Source: Batkoa obscura (taxonomy: Eukaryota; Entomophthoromycota; Entomophthoromycetes; Entomophthorales; Batkoaceae). From it: a stretch of DNA of 21,247 bases. Under the pieces are notes generated by a model. The model was not told the DNA's origin. It saw only the letters and a program-made list of their open reading frames with translations, and did not search any database. The translations under genes and the position numbers were made by a program. Shown piece after piece: positions 1 to 9,243 of this stretch. The stretch's first letter is position 1. Each line of letters begins with the position of its first letter. Location of the stretch: assembly GCA_030770535.1 (NCBI GenBank), contig JASVEC010000273.1, positions 1 to 21,247 of the forward strand. Reading direction: 5' to 3'.

Positions 1-85
1 GGAAGCAGGAAACGAAGATGTCATAAACAGCCAAAGAAATACCAGTAAAAACAATGTCGCTTAACAAAAAGGAGCTGTGGCAAGT

Positions 86-967
86 GAAGATTATCAATTG
101 CCTCAAAGTTTTTAAATATTCAATATACAATTAGACCCTGAAACAGATATGTCAATACCACAAGGATGGAAGCGTTTTTAACTCAATTTTCATCTTTTCA
201 TACTCGTTTTTATAAATCAAAGTGGGGACCAGAAGCTTCAGATTGGCTATATGTTACTTTAAATAGCACTATTCATAAATCAAATTATAAAGGTAAGGTA
301 AGACTAATCAAGTACCATCATATCTTTAAGCAGAATAGTATTATTGTAAAACTATATGGTAGTAAACCTGAATTGAAAAAACAACTAGTAATCGTTGGAG
401 CACATATGGATTCTATAAACAATAGTGATCCTTTAAATGGTGAAGCTCCTGGTGTAGATGATGACGGTACCGGTACTGCTTGCTTACTAGAATCTTTATT
501 TATATTACTAAATAATAACGTATTACCTCAACGTACTATTGAATTCCATTTTTATGCAGCTGAAGAAGCTGGGTTATTAGGTTCTTTTTATATTGCTACC
601 GATTATGCTTCAAAGAAAAAAACAAGTGGTTGCTATGACACAATTTGATATGACAGGTTATCTTTCAGATAAAAAGCAAATTGGTTTGATAACGGATTAC
701 ACAGATAACGATGTAACACAGCTATTGGCTAACCTAATTCGAAATTATACAGAATATGACTATAAACTCATTAAATGCGGTTATCCTTGTTCAGACCATG
801 CTACATGGAACTATATGGGTTATCGTACAGGATTTCCTATTGAAGAAGATGAATTTAACCCTTTTTACCATACTGAAAATGATAACCTAAAAGGGATTAA
901 TCTTAATCACGTAAAAGAATATACAAAACTAGCCATTTCCTTTTTAATTGAAGTAGCCAAAATCTAA
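86..967 (+). pseudogene. Decayed M28 family aminopeptidase (LAP1-like), truncated at its 5' side
   Basis: This is a second, broken copy of the secreted zinc aminopeptidase encoded intact at 3523-4614. The metal-binding motifs survive: GAHMDS, GVDDDGTG, FYAAEEAGLLGS, TQFDMTGYL and the YHTEND histidine, plus the CGYPCSDH cysteine pair. From 166 the frame runs in parallel with the intact protein until an A7 run at 616-622, where one extra base throws it out of frame; the second half then resumes in another frame to a TAA at 965. Upstream of 166 the similarity continues weakly (QLPQSF, KYSIYN, RYVNTTRM) but is split by at least two more shifts and an in-frame TAG. No signal peptide or start region is visible before the window edge. 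The better preserved 3' two thirds suggest fairly recent loss. The A7 shift alone could be a sequencing error; the 5' damage is harder to explain that way. Confidence 0.82.
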
Positions 968-1094
968 ATAAACAATATCAAAACTTTATTTAAATCTTAA
1001 AGCAATTTATTTATTTATTTTTTTATATAAAGAAACGTTATGAGAAGGTGTTAGTATTCCTTACATGTTACAGTTTCAGACAAAGTTGGTTAGC

Positions 1095-2494
1095 TTATTT
1101 GTATTCAACAGCAACGACCTTACCCAACATGACAGCGGTGTTACCATCAAGGAAGGCAATACGAGAAAGACCTTCACAGTTCTTGAAGGTATCTACAACA
1201 AGAGGTTGAATTGGTTCGAAGACAACTTCAGCAGCTTCGTTGGCTTTGAGGGAGGAGTGAGGGTCTTCGAGCTTCTTACGACCAGTTTCTTTACCGATCT
1301 TCCATTTGAGAGCGATAATTTTACAGGCGGAACGACCACAACGGACGAAACCAATTGGGGAGTATCCTGGTTTAACTTCTCCGGGAATATCAAGAGTTTG
1401 GATTTGAGCAGTGAAATTCTTGACTGGGCGGAGGGAGGTATCGGATTTGAGAATCATAACATCACCTGAACGAGGCATGTTGTTCTTGTCAAGACCTTTG
1501 ACGTTCATACCAATGTTATCACCAGTTTGGGCTTGTTCAGCACGTTTGTGATGCATTTCAATGGTGAAAACTTACCGGTACATTGATTGGAAGCAGTATG
1601 GGTTGGGAGGAAGACTACTTCGGAGTTAGGAACAAGGAGACCTTGTTCAACACGACCAGTGACTACATCACCTACACCTTTAATCTTGTAGATACCAGAA
1701 ACTGGGAGACGCATTGGGGCATCAGTGTTACGGGATGGAAGCTCAACCATAGTGTTAAGAGCATCAAGTAAAGTATCGATGTGGAGAGATTTACCAGAAG
1801 TGGTAACAACATCAACACCCTTCCACCAAGTCATCTTTTCGGATTTCTTGAGAAGATTGTCACCCATCCAACCAGAGATTGGAAGGATTGGGACGGATTT
1901 CTCAATGAATTCCTTCTTCCATCCGACCTTGATCAACATAGAGGCCATTTCATCACGAATTTCAGTGTAACGGTCTTCTTTGTATCCAGCGGTATCTGAA
2001 TCCATCTTGTTAATACCAACAATAAGTTGTTTAACACCGAGAAGATTGAGTAAACGGGCATGTTGTCTAGTTTGACCTTGGATATCTCCGGCTTTGTGGT
2101 CACCCTTTTGGATAGCAGTGGTGAAATTACCATCAGCTGGGACCATAAGAAGAGCAACATCAGCTTGAGCGGCACCAGAAATCATATTTTTGATGAAATC
2201 ACGATGGCCTGGAGCATCGATAATGGTATAATGCCAGTTATCAGTGAAAAACTCTTTGGTGGTGCAGGAAATGGTGACACCACGCTCACGTTCTTCCTTT
2301 TGACGATCCATGAAGAAAGCAAAAGCGAAGGAAGATTTACCGAGACGTTCAGCTTCTTGCTTTAATTTTTCCATTTCACGCTCTGGAATACCACCTAATT
2401 CGAAAAGAAGACGACCGGTAGTGGTAGACTTACCGGAATCGACGTGACCACAGATAACAATGGATAAATGTTGTTTACCGTCAGTAGCAGACAT
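1095..2494 (-). CDS. EFL: EFL (EF-1alpha-like) translation elongation GTPase; frame broken by one base near 1563-1572
   Basis: EFL is a GTPase that takes the place of EF-1alpha in many eukaryotes, delivering aminoacyl-tRNA to the ribosome. G motifs: GHVDSGKS (residues 16-23), DAPGH (93-97), NKMD (162-165) and SGW (207-209). The class is EFL rather than EF-1alpha, from RQKEERERGVTI, TIIDAPGHRDFIKNMISG, MVPADGNFTTAIQKG and GDIQGQTRQHARL. The first 308 residues (to TGK) read from 2494 to 1571; then the frame slips and the rest of domains II and III (FTIEMHHKRAEQAQTGDNIG to the VVAVEYK end) reads in a second frame to a TAA at 1095. Restoring one missing base gives about 466 residues, normal for EFL. 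The spot reads GGTAAGTTTTCACC where the family expects a Val codon after Lys. Everything else is well conserved, so this is either a very young pseudogene or a sequence error. Base composition is richer in G+C than its surroundings, as for a highly expressed gene. Confidence 0.9.
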
Positions 2495-3522
2495 TTTATA
2501 TAATACTCTTACAAGTAAAAGACAAGAATAAAAGATAAATCAGGGGGAATTTATAGTTATTTCAAGGATTGCTTTTAATCCTAAAGTATTATGGGAAATT
2601 AAAAAAGATGATGATTTTTAGTTAGTTTAGTTGCTGTGCAAAGCGTAGTGTGACAAAAATGAAGGGTTGGCACAAAAATCCTATGATCCAGCCAATCAAG
2701 CTCAGATCAGCTTTACTCAGCTTACTGTGGTTTTCTCATTACAAGGAATAAAACTTAGTCATTTCATTTGTTTCAAAATGATTGGATTAAAAGATTGCTT
2801 AATTTCCCCAAAACTCTATTTTTTTTGCTTAAATTACTGTTCTTCAATTTATTACAATAATAAATGGAGTCAATATTTTTCTGTCAAATCAATCAAGATG
2901 ATCCAAATTTAAAATTTAAAAAAAATCAAAATAATCAATCGCATTTTATTCTGTTGATATATTTTTTATGAATATTATAAAGATAGCACTTTAGATTAAA
3001 GCTGGTATCATTTAAATGATTATTAGTTGCTTTCTACCTTAAGTTATAGAATTCAATAATATGGGATAGGATTTCCAGATAAAATATCTAAATATGAGTG
3101 ATTGTTTACTTGTCTTTAATCTTAATAAAGTATACCTTAAGAAATAAGCCCTCAGATTTTTATTATTAGTAAAATATCTCAATATATGAATGCTGCTTAA
3201 TATAATATACAAAGACTTAACTAAAATATATTGTTGTCATAATATGACTGTAGATCAAATTAATTCAAATTTAGAAGATATTGATAAATACTCTAATACA
3301 AAGATTAATTTTATTATTATTTTAACAAATATTTATATCAATAATTTATATTACTAAATGCTTGCAGGTTTTATAATAAAAGGATGTTTTTTGATGATTA
3401 TTTTTAGAAAAGATTGTCCCTCAATAATTTTAGCAGAGTAAAAGCATTATAAATAATTCTTATGATATCTATCGTCACAATTAGAATTATAAAAAAACAT
3501 AAATATTAACTATTCACAATTT
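2495..3522. other. Intergenic DNA between EFL and the M28 peptidase gene; EFL promoter side
   Basis: The first ~300 bases are upstream of EFL and somewhat richer in G+C than the rest. A CCAAT sequence lies at 2692-2696, in reverse orientation relative to EFL, about 200 bases before its start; it could be a CCAAT box. From about 2800 to 3520 the DNA is A+T-rich with no ORF I can support, and it lies downstream of the peptidase gene. A short + strand ORF at 2667-2912 has no recognisable content. Confidence 0.5.
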
Positions 3523-4614
3523 TTATTTTTCAGCTACTTCAACCAAAAAAGCAATAGCAAGTTTAACAAACTCCTTGATGTGGTTAAAATTAACAGTAGC
3601 TAAGGTATCTTGAGTGGTATGAATATATGGACTTTCTTCATCTTCGAATGGGAAAGCAGATTTGAACCCATACTTATTCCAAGAAGCATGATCGGAGCAT
3701 GCGTAGCCACACTGTGTATTGGTAGAGGTATAGGAGCAGTATTCAGTTACTGCTTTTCTTAAAAGATTGGTTAATTCAGCATTGGTGTAATCCGTTACAA
3801 ATGCAATTTGTTTTTGTGCGGAGAGATAACCCACCATATCAAATTGGGTCATGGCGATTACGTTCTTCTTTTGACTAGAATACGATTGAGCTATCCCTTG
3901 AGAGCCTAATAAACCTCCTTCTTCACCAGCATAGAAGTGAAACTCTACTGTACGTTTTGGTCGGAAGTTAGCAGCCAATAACACTCTTAAGGATTCCACA
4001 TTAAGGGTGGTACCAGAACCATCATCATCAGCGCCAGGGGCCCTACCACTAGTTGGATTTGATTGATTAATAGAATCAAGGTGAGCACCGACAACTACGA
4101 TTTCATTCTTTAGGGTGGCGTCACTACCAGTGATACGTACAATGATAGATTTTTGAAGAAAAGAGTGACTAAAGTTTTCAACAGTAATTGGACCAGTATA
4201 ACCGGTAGAAGTGATAGACTCTTTAATTTGACTCAATAACCAATTAGAAGCATCAGCACCGGATTGTACTCTGTAATACCTGTTATTGAAGTTGGAATAG
4301 GAGGTTAAAAATGATTTCATTCTATCAATATTGATATTATTATAGAGAGGCTTTATAAAGGTTTGATATTTAAAAGTGGTAGGTAGAGCTTTATTAATTG
4401 GAGTCCATGGACTAGCTCTAGAATCTTTGAAGTCAGTGATATCCATGAAATGTTTCTTTTTTTGGATGAGTTTAGTTAATACTTCTTCATCTGTCATTAA
4501 TAAAGCAGGCTCATTTTCACTCAATTGAATTAATCTTTTACCTCCATTACTGGCAGTAGTTTCAGCCAAGGTAAAGGTAAATAGGGAAGCTAATACAAGT
4601 TGAATCGATTTCAT
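3523..4614 (-). CDS. Secreted M28 zinc aminopeptidase, LAP1-like
   Basis: Predicted extracellular leucine-type aminopeptidase of peptidase family M28 (363 aa), removing N-terminal residues from peptides outside the cell. A signal peptide covers residues 1-18 or so (MKSIQLVLASLFTFTLA), followed by a propeptide with the LIQLSENE and FMDITDF motifs typical of fungal LAP1 proteins. The two-zinc site is complete: H178 (GAHLDS), the Asp cluster 196-198 (GADDDGSG), catalytic E231 with ligand E232 (AGEEGGLLGS), D259 (TQFDM) and H332 (IHTTQDT). C302 and C306 (CGYACSDH) match the conserved disulfide near the active site. No intron is needed. Length is normal for the family (about 360-390). It is a paralogue of the broken copy at 86-967, with which it flanks EFL. 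A TATA-like element lies about 50 bases upstream of the start. Confidence 0.95.
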   Translation of the reverse strand: MKSIQLVLASLFTFTLAETTASNGGKRLIQLSENEPALLMTDEEVLTKLIQKKKHFMDITDFKDSRASPWTPINKALPTTFKYQTFIKPLYNNINIDRMKSFLTSYSNFNNRYYRVQSGADASNWLLSQIKESITSTGYTGPITVENFSHSFLQKSIIVRITGSDATLKNEIVVVGAHLDSINQSNPTSGRAPGADDDGSGTTLNVESLRVLLAANFRPKRTVEFHFYAGEEGGLLGSQGIAQSYSSQKKNVIAMTQFDMVGYLSAQKQIAFVTDYTNAELTNLLRKAVTEYCSYTSTNTQCGYACSDHASWNKYGFKSAFPFEDEESPYIHTTQDTLATVNFNHIKEFVKLAIAFLVEVAEK

Positions 4615-4659
4615 TTTATTTGTTTTACTTTTAATTATTTTTGTTGTTATAAATAAAGT

Positions 4660-4669
4660 CTTTTATATA
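4660..4669 (-). promoter_or_regulatory. TATA-like element of the M28 peptidase gene
   Basis: On the minus strand the sequence reads TATATAAAAG, 46-55 bases before the ATG at 4614. It is the best TATA match in the region and at a plausible distance for a short 5' leader, but the surrounding DNA is A+T-rich so chance is possible. Confidence 0.45.
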
Positions 4670-5501
4670 GTGCTCCTATTAACTCAAATTCGCTATTATG
4701 ATGATGCAAGTTAAACAGCAATAGTAGTGACTAGGATTTATATTTACATGTGATTTTATCTGTATTATTATAGCGTATTATCTACTTAGAATTAGTAGTC
4801 TAATTATATTGTTAGTTTTCTAACAACCCGCTTTTTTTATATCATTGTTCTATGAAAAAAATTATACTAATGTAATGTGATGTATCTTTTGTCTTGATTA
4901 TTGTATTTTATGAAATTATTTTTCTTACATTTTATAATAAATTACAGCTTAGATACTTGTAAAGGCAATAATAGCTTATCATTGTTGGGAAGTTTATTTG
5001 TTTAATAAAACTAAAATTTGATATTTAAAATCAATTTTACTATAGTTATTTATTATTGCAAAAAACAACATGAATTTAAATTATGTTTAAAACACAAAAT
5101 ATGACCACTCATTATATTCATTTATTTAAAGGGTAGTTTAGTTATAAATTCAGCTGAAGTATCATCATAAAATCAAGTGATAATCGATTACTTTATTGAT
5201 AAAGAAATTTAAAAGAAATTTAAGACAAAAAAATAACAAATTAAAAATGTTACTTATTTAGATTTTGTAAAGTAATAGTACTTGACTGTTTTTTTATTTT
5301 TTTATACTTAAAACTTCATAAGGTGCTTATACAAATAGTATTTCTTCTATTTTGTTATAATATTTGCTTCTAATAGACAAATCTGTTTTAAATTCAGTAT
5401 TTGCCAACGTTTTTAGAAAGTGTATGGGCCAAATTTAAAACCTTGATAAGTCCAAATCAAAAATTTAGTTTATAATTTTAATTTGAAGTTGCAAAATGTA
5501 T
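4670..5501. other. A+T-rich intergenic DNA, no gene seen
   Basis: Stops are dense in all frames and no domain or RNA gene is recognisable. It lies upstream of the M28 peptidase gene and runs to the first copy of the 100 bp repeat element. Confidence 0.5.
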
Positions 5502-5586
5502 AGGAGTATTTTTTAGTTTCACTTTTTCGATTTTTGAGCACTATTTGAGTGGAAAGGCTATCAGTAAAATTTAAAAATATATCCCT
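5502..5586 (-). mobile_element. Miniature inverted-repeat element, copy 1 (shortened)
   Basis: One of eight dispersed copies of a ~100 bp element. The common form starts near TGGGGATGTATTTTT, ends near AAAAAACATCCCCA, and carries an inner inverted repeat (TTTTTCCA / TGGAAAAA) around a central AGCGCT or AGTGCT. This copy is in the reverse orientation and about 15 bases short. With copy 2 it forms an inverted pair 71 bases apart. Confidence 0.8.
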
Positions 5587-5657
5587 ATATATAAATTACA
5601 GATAACTAAAATTTATTCATTTTTTATGACTTTATTTTAAACATTAATTTATAATAT

Positions 5658-5756
5658 AGGGATGTATTTTTGTGTTTAAGAATTTTACTACCAAATTTTC
5701 CGTTTAAATAGTGCTTAAAAATGGAGAAAATAATGAAGTCAAAAAAAACACTCCCA
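5658..5756 (+). mobile_element. Miniature inverted-repeat element, copy 2
   Basis: Near full-length copy, starting AGGGATGTATTTTTGTG and ending AAAACACTCCCA, with the inner AAATAGTGCTTAAAAATGG core. Flanked by TAT on the left and TATA on the right, consistent with a TA target duplication, although A+T-rich DNA makes this weak. It is opposite in orientation to copy 1. Confidence 0.82.
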
Positions 5757-6878
5757 TATATTAATTATTTAAATTTATTATAAAAATTTTAACTTTTTAA
5801 TTATAAAAACTTTATTTTTATATCCTAGAGTTTATGTTTAGTGGCCAAAATACAATAGTGCGATAAAAAAAATCTTTTCTAAATATAATATTTTAAAATA
5901 AAGTATATATAAAAATCTTAATATTAAGTTCATTTTAAATTTTAATGTTTAATAGAATTTATTTAAATATTTTGTTACAAAAACTTGACTTGAAACTTTA
6001 TAAAAATAACTTCGCTATTAAAAGCAAAAGTACTTAGCAGATTTTTAGACTATTTATTATAATTTATATTATAAATTAGCAGAATTTTTACTAAATTTAA
6101 TGAAAATTCCTAGGTTAGCAAGGTTTTTACTAATATAGCATATATATCAATATCATGGTTTTATTATTAATATATTACTAAGTTAGTAAATAGCTGCATA
6201 AGAAGAAATGGTTAGTTTCATGACTATAATTAATTATCTTTATGTGAAATATCGTTTTATCGACTCCATGGTTGATCATGACATAATGATCGCCTAAGTT
6301 GTTGTGTTCTCAAGTTTAGAGGCAATTAATCCCATGTTCTTATTTTGATTTGCTATGAGAATTTATATCTTCGTCTCAAAGATATTATCCTCTCGTTTTG
6401 ATATCCATACTTATTTAACCATAAAAGAGATTTTAGAACATAGTAGCTAAAGACTTTTTAACTGAATTATTCCCTGATATCTCGTACATTTAATAAAGCT
6501 ACTGAATTTTTCTGATAATATTTTATGTAGATTTTACATTAGTATTGTCTATTCTATTTGTCTTACATAGTCTGTAGCCTATTACGTGCTATTTTTCATA
6601 ATTCAAGTCTATCTTAGTTACATAAACTAAGACCTTTTGACTTACAGTGTAGTCAACCAGCCAATAACTATTTTTGACTCCAATCACTGAATACCAGATT
6701 TCACAATAGTATTAACAACTAATATTTAGTATAAATATGAAAGCTTGTAAACATAAGAAATAATTTATTAAAAAGAGTTGAATAAGTTTTTTATAATGAA
6801 ATTATAGAAACATTATACTTATAAGCAATATATTTTGATTTCCTAAGCTAATATTAGACTTTCCAATACTTTAATATG
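5757..6878. other. Intergenic DNA with a stop-rich, G+C-enriched patch at about 6250-6720
   Basis: No ORF of useful length on either strand. The patch at 6250-6720 is visibly richer in G+C than its flanks, which in this genome usually marks present or former coding DNA. On the minus strand it gives only short open stretches broken by stops, and I recognise no domain. It may be a very old gene or transposon remnant; identity unknown. Confidence 0.4.
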
Positions 6879-6974
6879 TGGAGATGTATTTCTTTGTCTA
6901 AGAATTTTATTAATAGTCTTTTATTTAAATAGCACTTAAAATAGAAAAAATAATAAAATCAAAAAACGCCTCTA
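6879..6974 (+). mobile_element. Miniature inverted-repeat element, copy 3 (diverged)
   Basis: Matches the family from TGGAGATGTATTTCTTTG to AAAAAACGCCTCTA with the core AAATAGCACTTAAAAT. More substitutions than the other copies, so probably older. Confidence 0.75.
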
Positions 6975-7260
6975 GACATTTAATTTATTTTATATTTAAT
7001 AGCTGAGGATTTAATTTTTATCAAGATATAAAGATGCCCCCCACTTATGTTTATCTATGTAAATAGGACTTTTACTTAATTCGAGTTGTATTTTAAATTA
7101 TTTAACAAAGTTATATATAAAATTTAATAATTTAAATACAACTTGTTACATATTGGACATTAATAATGTTGCTTATCTCTTCTCAAATTATTATAATGAT
7201 CTTATCTTTTGAAATTTATAATAAACATACTATTGCTTTAGTTGAATTAAAAACATAATT

Positions 7261-7360
7261 AGGGGATGTTTTTTCTGGCTTCATTACTTTTCCATTTTTT
7301 TGAGCACTATTTAAGCGGAAAATTTGGTAGTAAATTCTTAAACACAAAAATACATCCCCA
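7261..7360 (-). mobile_element. Miniature inverted-repeat element, copy 4 (near full length)
   Basis: A 100 bp copy in reverse orientation: it begins AGGGGATGTTTTTTC and ends ATACATCCCCA, so both terminal repeats are well kept. Core reads GAGCACTATTTAAGCGG. Lies 286 bases from copy 3 in the opposite orientation. Confidence 0.85.
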
Positions 7361-7486
7361 TTTGTTAATCAATTTTTTTTGGTTAATCCAAGAATTTTTA
7401 AATTGTATCAATTTATTGAAGTGATCTCTCATTTGTAAAAAAAAAAGCAACTATAAAAACATGGATACAATTGTTTAACTTCAAAT

Positions 7487-7644
7487 GTTTTATGTTTCCT
7501 TCTAATTTGATTTAAAAATAGATTGAGCATTTTTGATTTATCACCTCAATATAAGAATTAAGAAATTATTGTAAATAGGTTTAACAAATATAAACTGAAA
7601 ATGCCTAGTCTATTTTTAAATCAAATTAGAAGGAAACATAAAAC
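7487..7644. repeat. Long inverted repeat: 47 bp arms, 64 nt loop; MITE-like or hairpin RNA
   Basis: The left arm (7487-7533, starting GTTTTATGTTTCCTTC) is the reverse complement of the right arm (7598-7644, ending GAAGGAAACATAAAAC) at 44 of 47 positions by eye. The three mismatches sit together near the loop. It shares no sequence with the 100 bp element, so it is a separate repeat. It could be a different miniature transposon or a source of hairpin RNA. No coding capacity. Confidence 0.85.
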
Positions 7645-8362
7645 AATCGTTAACAGCTATATATTTTTGAAAGAGTAATTTATTAAAGAATAGTTATAAA
7701 TAGTCGTGTGAAAGCTCATATTACTAAATATTAATCACCTAGATTATTGAACTTATTTTTACTAATCATTGATTACTTTGATACTTGGGTGTCTATTTCA
7801 AAGATCTAATTTAAACTTTAAACCCACCTACTTTCAAGCCAGTATGTTTAATTCATAAGGCTGTACAAGGATAAGCCTTAAAATAAGCTTAAAAATAAAG
7901 CTAAAAGAACTATAGTGTACAGCCTTAAAATATAAAAATAAAAAACTATAGCATGTAGTCTTAAAATAAAAATTAATGTTAAAATTAAATTTCAATAAGT
8001 AAAATAAATGATTTTTTTTAGTTCAAATTTAATATCAATTTAACCCTATTTAATAAAAAATATTATAGTTTATAAGCGCAGTTTAAGTTATGGAAATTTA
8101 ATACATTATAGAGCTATAAAGATTGAATTTCCATATTACGGAGAAAAGGAGGGGGAAAATTAAAAGTAATAAACCATTAAGGGATTGAACTAGCAGTTAC
8201 AATAAGCTATCAATTAACTTTAAAATGACTTCATGATTGGTAAATAAAAATATATATAGTCATTATCATAAACCTCAAACATAAGTTTTAGCATAAATTT
8301 GTTAACTGTTGCAAGAAACATGAAATTGGGTTTGATTGATGGTAACTAAGCTTTAGTTAAGC
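7645..8362. other. A+T-rich intergenic DNA
   Basis: No supported gene. It contains a small cluster of inverted and direct repeats at 7857-7969, and an ATGGAAATT / GAATTTCCAT inverted repeat around 8090-8135. The last ~150 bases lead into the promoter-like cluster of the small ORF at 8489. Confidence 0.45.
7857..7969. repeat. Small nested repeat: 11 bp inverted repeat plus imperfect direct repeat
   Basis: AAGGCTGTACA (7857-7867) is repeated in inverse as TGTACAGCCTT (7916-7926). The block around the right arm (ACTATAGTGTACAGCCTTAAAAT) recurs imperfectly about 38 bases downstream as ACTATAGCATGTAGTCTTAAAAT. Function unknown; may be a decayed inverted-repeat element. Confidence 0.55.
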
Positions 8363-8419
8363 ATGAGTCATTTCGCGAAATTATCAGTTAATATAGAAAA
8401 CTTAAAAAAAGTATATAAA
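8363..8419 (+). promoter_or_regulatory. Promoter-like cluster: bZIP-type site, TTTCGCGAAA palindrome, TATA
   Basis: ATGAGTCAT at 8363-8371 is the high-affinity AP-1/Gcn4 bZIP palindrome. It abuts the 10 bp perfect palindrome TTTCGCGAAA (8371-8380), which resembles the E2F/MBF-type G1/S core. A TATA-like TATATAAA follows at 8412-8419, about 70 bases before the ATG at 8489. CG-containing palindromes are rare in this A+T-rich DNA, so the grouping is unlikely to be noise. The factor assignments are inferred from consensus only. Confidence 0.5.
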
Positions 8420-8488
8420 TATGTTAATTTTAATAATAATTTATTATTTTTTAATATAAAATTATAACAATCAATTGACTAAATAATT

Positions 8489-8764
8489 ATGCATAATTTA
8501 GATCTAATCTCTTTAAGTATTACAATACAAGAACATGGTTGTAAAAAGAAGAATGGAAGTAAATTAAACGAAAGTATTGAGAATAACAAGACAAAAGTTA
8601 CAATATCTACTAATAAGAAGAACAGTAGTATAATTAATAACAAGTACAACTCTATCTTAAAATTAAAATTGAATAATACTTCTTCAATGTTATTAATTCA
8701 ACAACATTTTTATACAAAGAGTTTTGTACCATCTGGTAAATTGTTAAAAGTAACTAACTTTTAA
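8489..8764 (+). CDS. Small Lys/Asn/Ser-rich protein of unknown function
   Basis: A 91-residue ORF that I do not recognise. It is hydrophilic in the first half (many K, N, S, T) and ends in a more ordered-looking stretch with HFYTKSFVPSGKLLKVTNF. It has no signal peptide, membrane segment or known motif. Support for a real gene is circumstantial: it is richer in G+C than its flanks, and it sits about 70 bases behind a TATA-like element with a bZIP-type site and a TTTCGCGAAA palindrome upstream. If that promoter reading is right, the gene may be cell-cycle or amino-acid-starvation regulated. It could equally be a chance ORF in A+T-rich DNA. Confidence 0.4.
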   Translation: MHNLDLISLSITIQEHGCKKKNGSKLNESIENNKTKVTISTNKKNSSIINNKYNSILKLKLNNTSSMLLIQQHFYTKSFVPSGKLLKVTNF

Positions 8765-9243
8765 TTTATTCTTTCCTAAGTCTCCCTTTTAACTCTCATT
8801 TTTCCTAATAAAATCCATATGTACGCTTTAATTATTTATTTATTGCTATTAATTTAATGACATGTTTATATAAAGAGTAATTACCCTATAATTTATTGGA
8901 AGTATCTAACTCTTTATTTGTTTTCTTTTTTCACTAACGAAATTGATATATATGCTTGCCTTATTTTTTATGACGATAGAAAGTACTTTCTCTTTTTATA
9001 ATGAATTCAATTAGTAATTTTCAAATTCTTAATCAACTTGAGCTTCAGGTGAAAAACCAAAAGGAGGAGTTAGAAATTAAAAATGTTTATATAGTAATTT
9101 GATATAAAATACAAATAGTATTATTATAATATGCTGACACTTGTTTAGAACTTGTTATTGTTGTTAAAGCGATATGATAATAAAGAGTAAACCGAAAGAA
9201 TGGATTTGAATTAAATTTCTAACTTTTTTATTATAGTGGAGTA
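8765..9243. other. Intergenic DNA with a possible upstream exon of the SNARE gene at 9001-9090
   Basis: Mostly A+T-rich. From 9001 an ATG opens a short frame (NFQILNQLELQVKNQKEELEIKN) that looks coding and could be a 5' exon of the USE1-like gene. It does not join the 9237 acceptor (TTATTATAG) in frame with a strong donor, since phase 2 would be needed. I therefore leave it out of the gene model. Confidence 0.35.

Noticed and set aside
1560-1580. GTAAGT at the EFL break as an intron donor
   Set aside because: Any intron of normal size from here would remove conserved domain II residues (FTIEMHHKRAEQ), which are present directly after the break.
1560-1580. Programmed -1 frameshifting in EFL
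   Set aside because: No slippery heptamer or obvious downstream structure, and no precedent in this family; a lost base is simpler.
1065-2365. Several + strand ORFs antisense to EFL (1065-1469, 1583-1771, 1725-1970, 2060-2365)
   Set aside because: They are mirror frames of a well conserved minus-strand gene and contain no domain.
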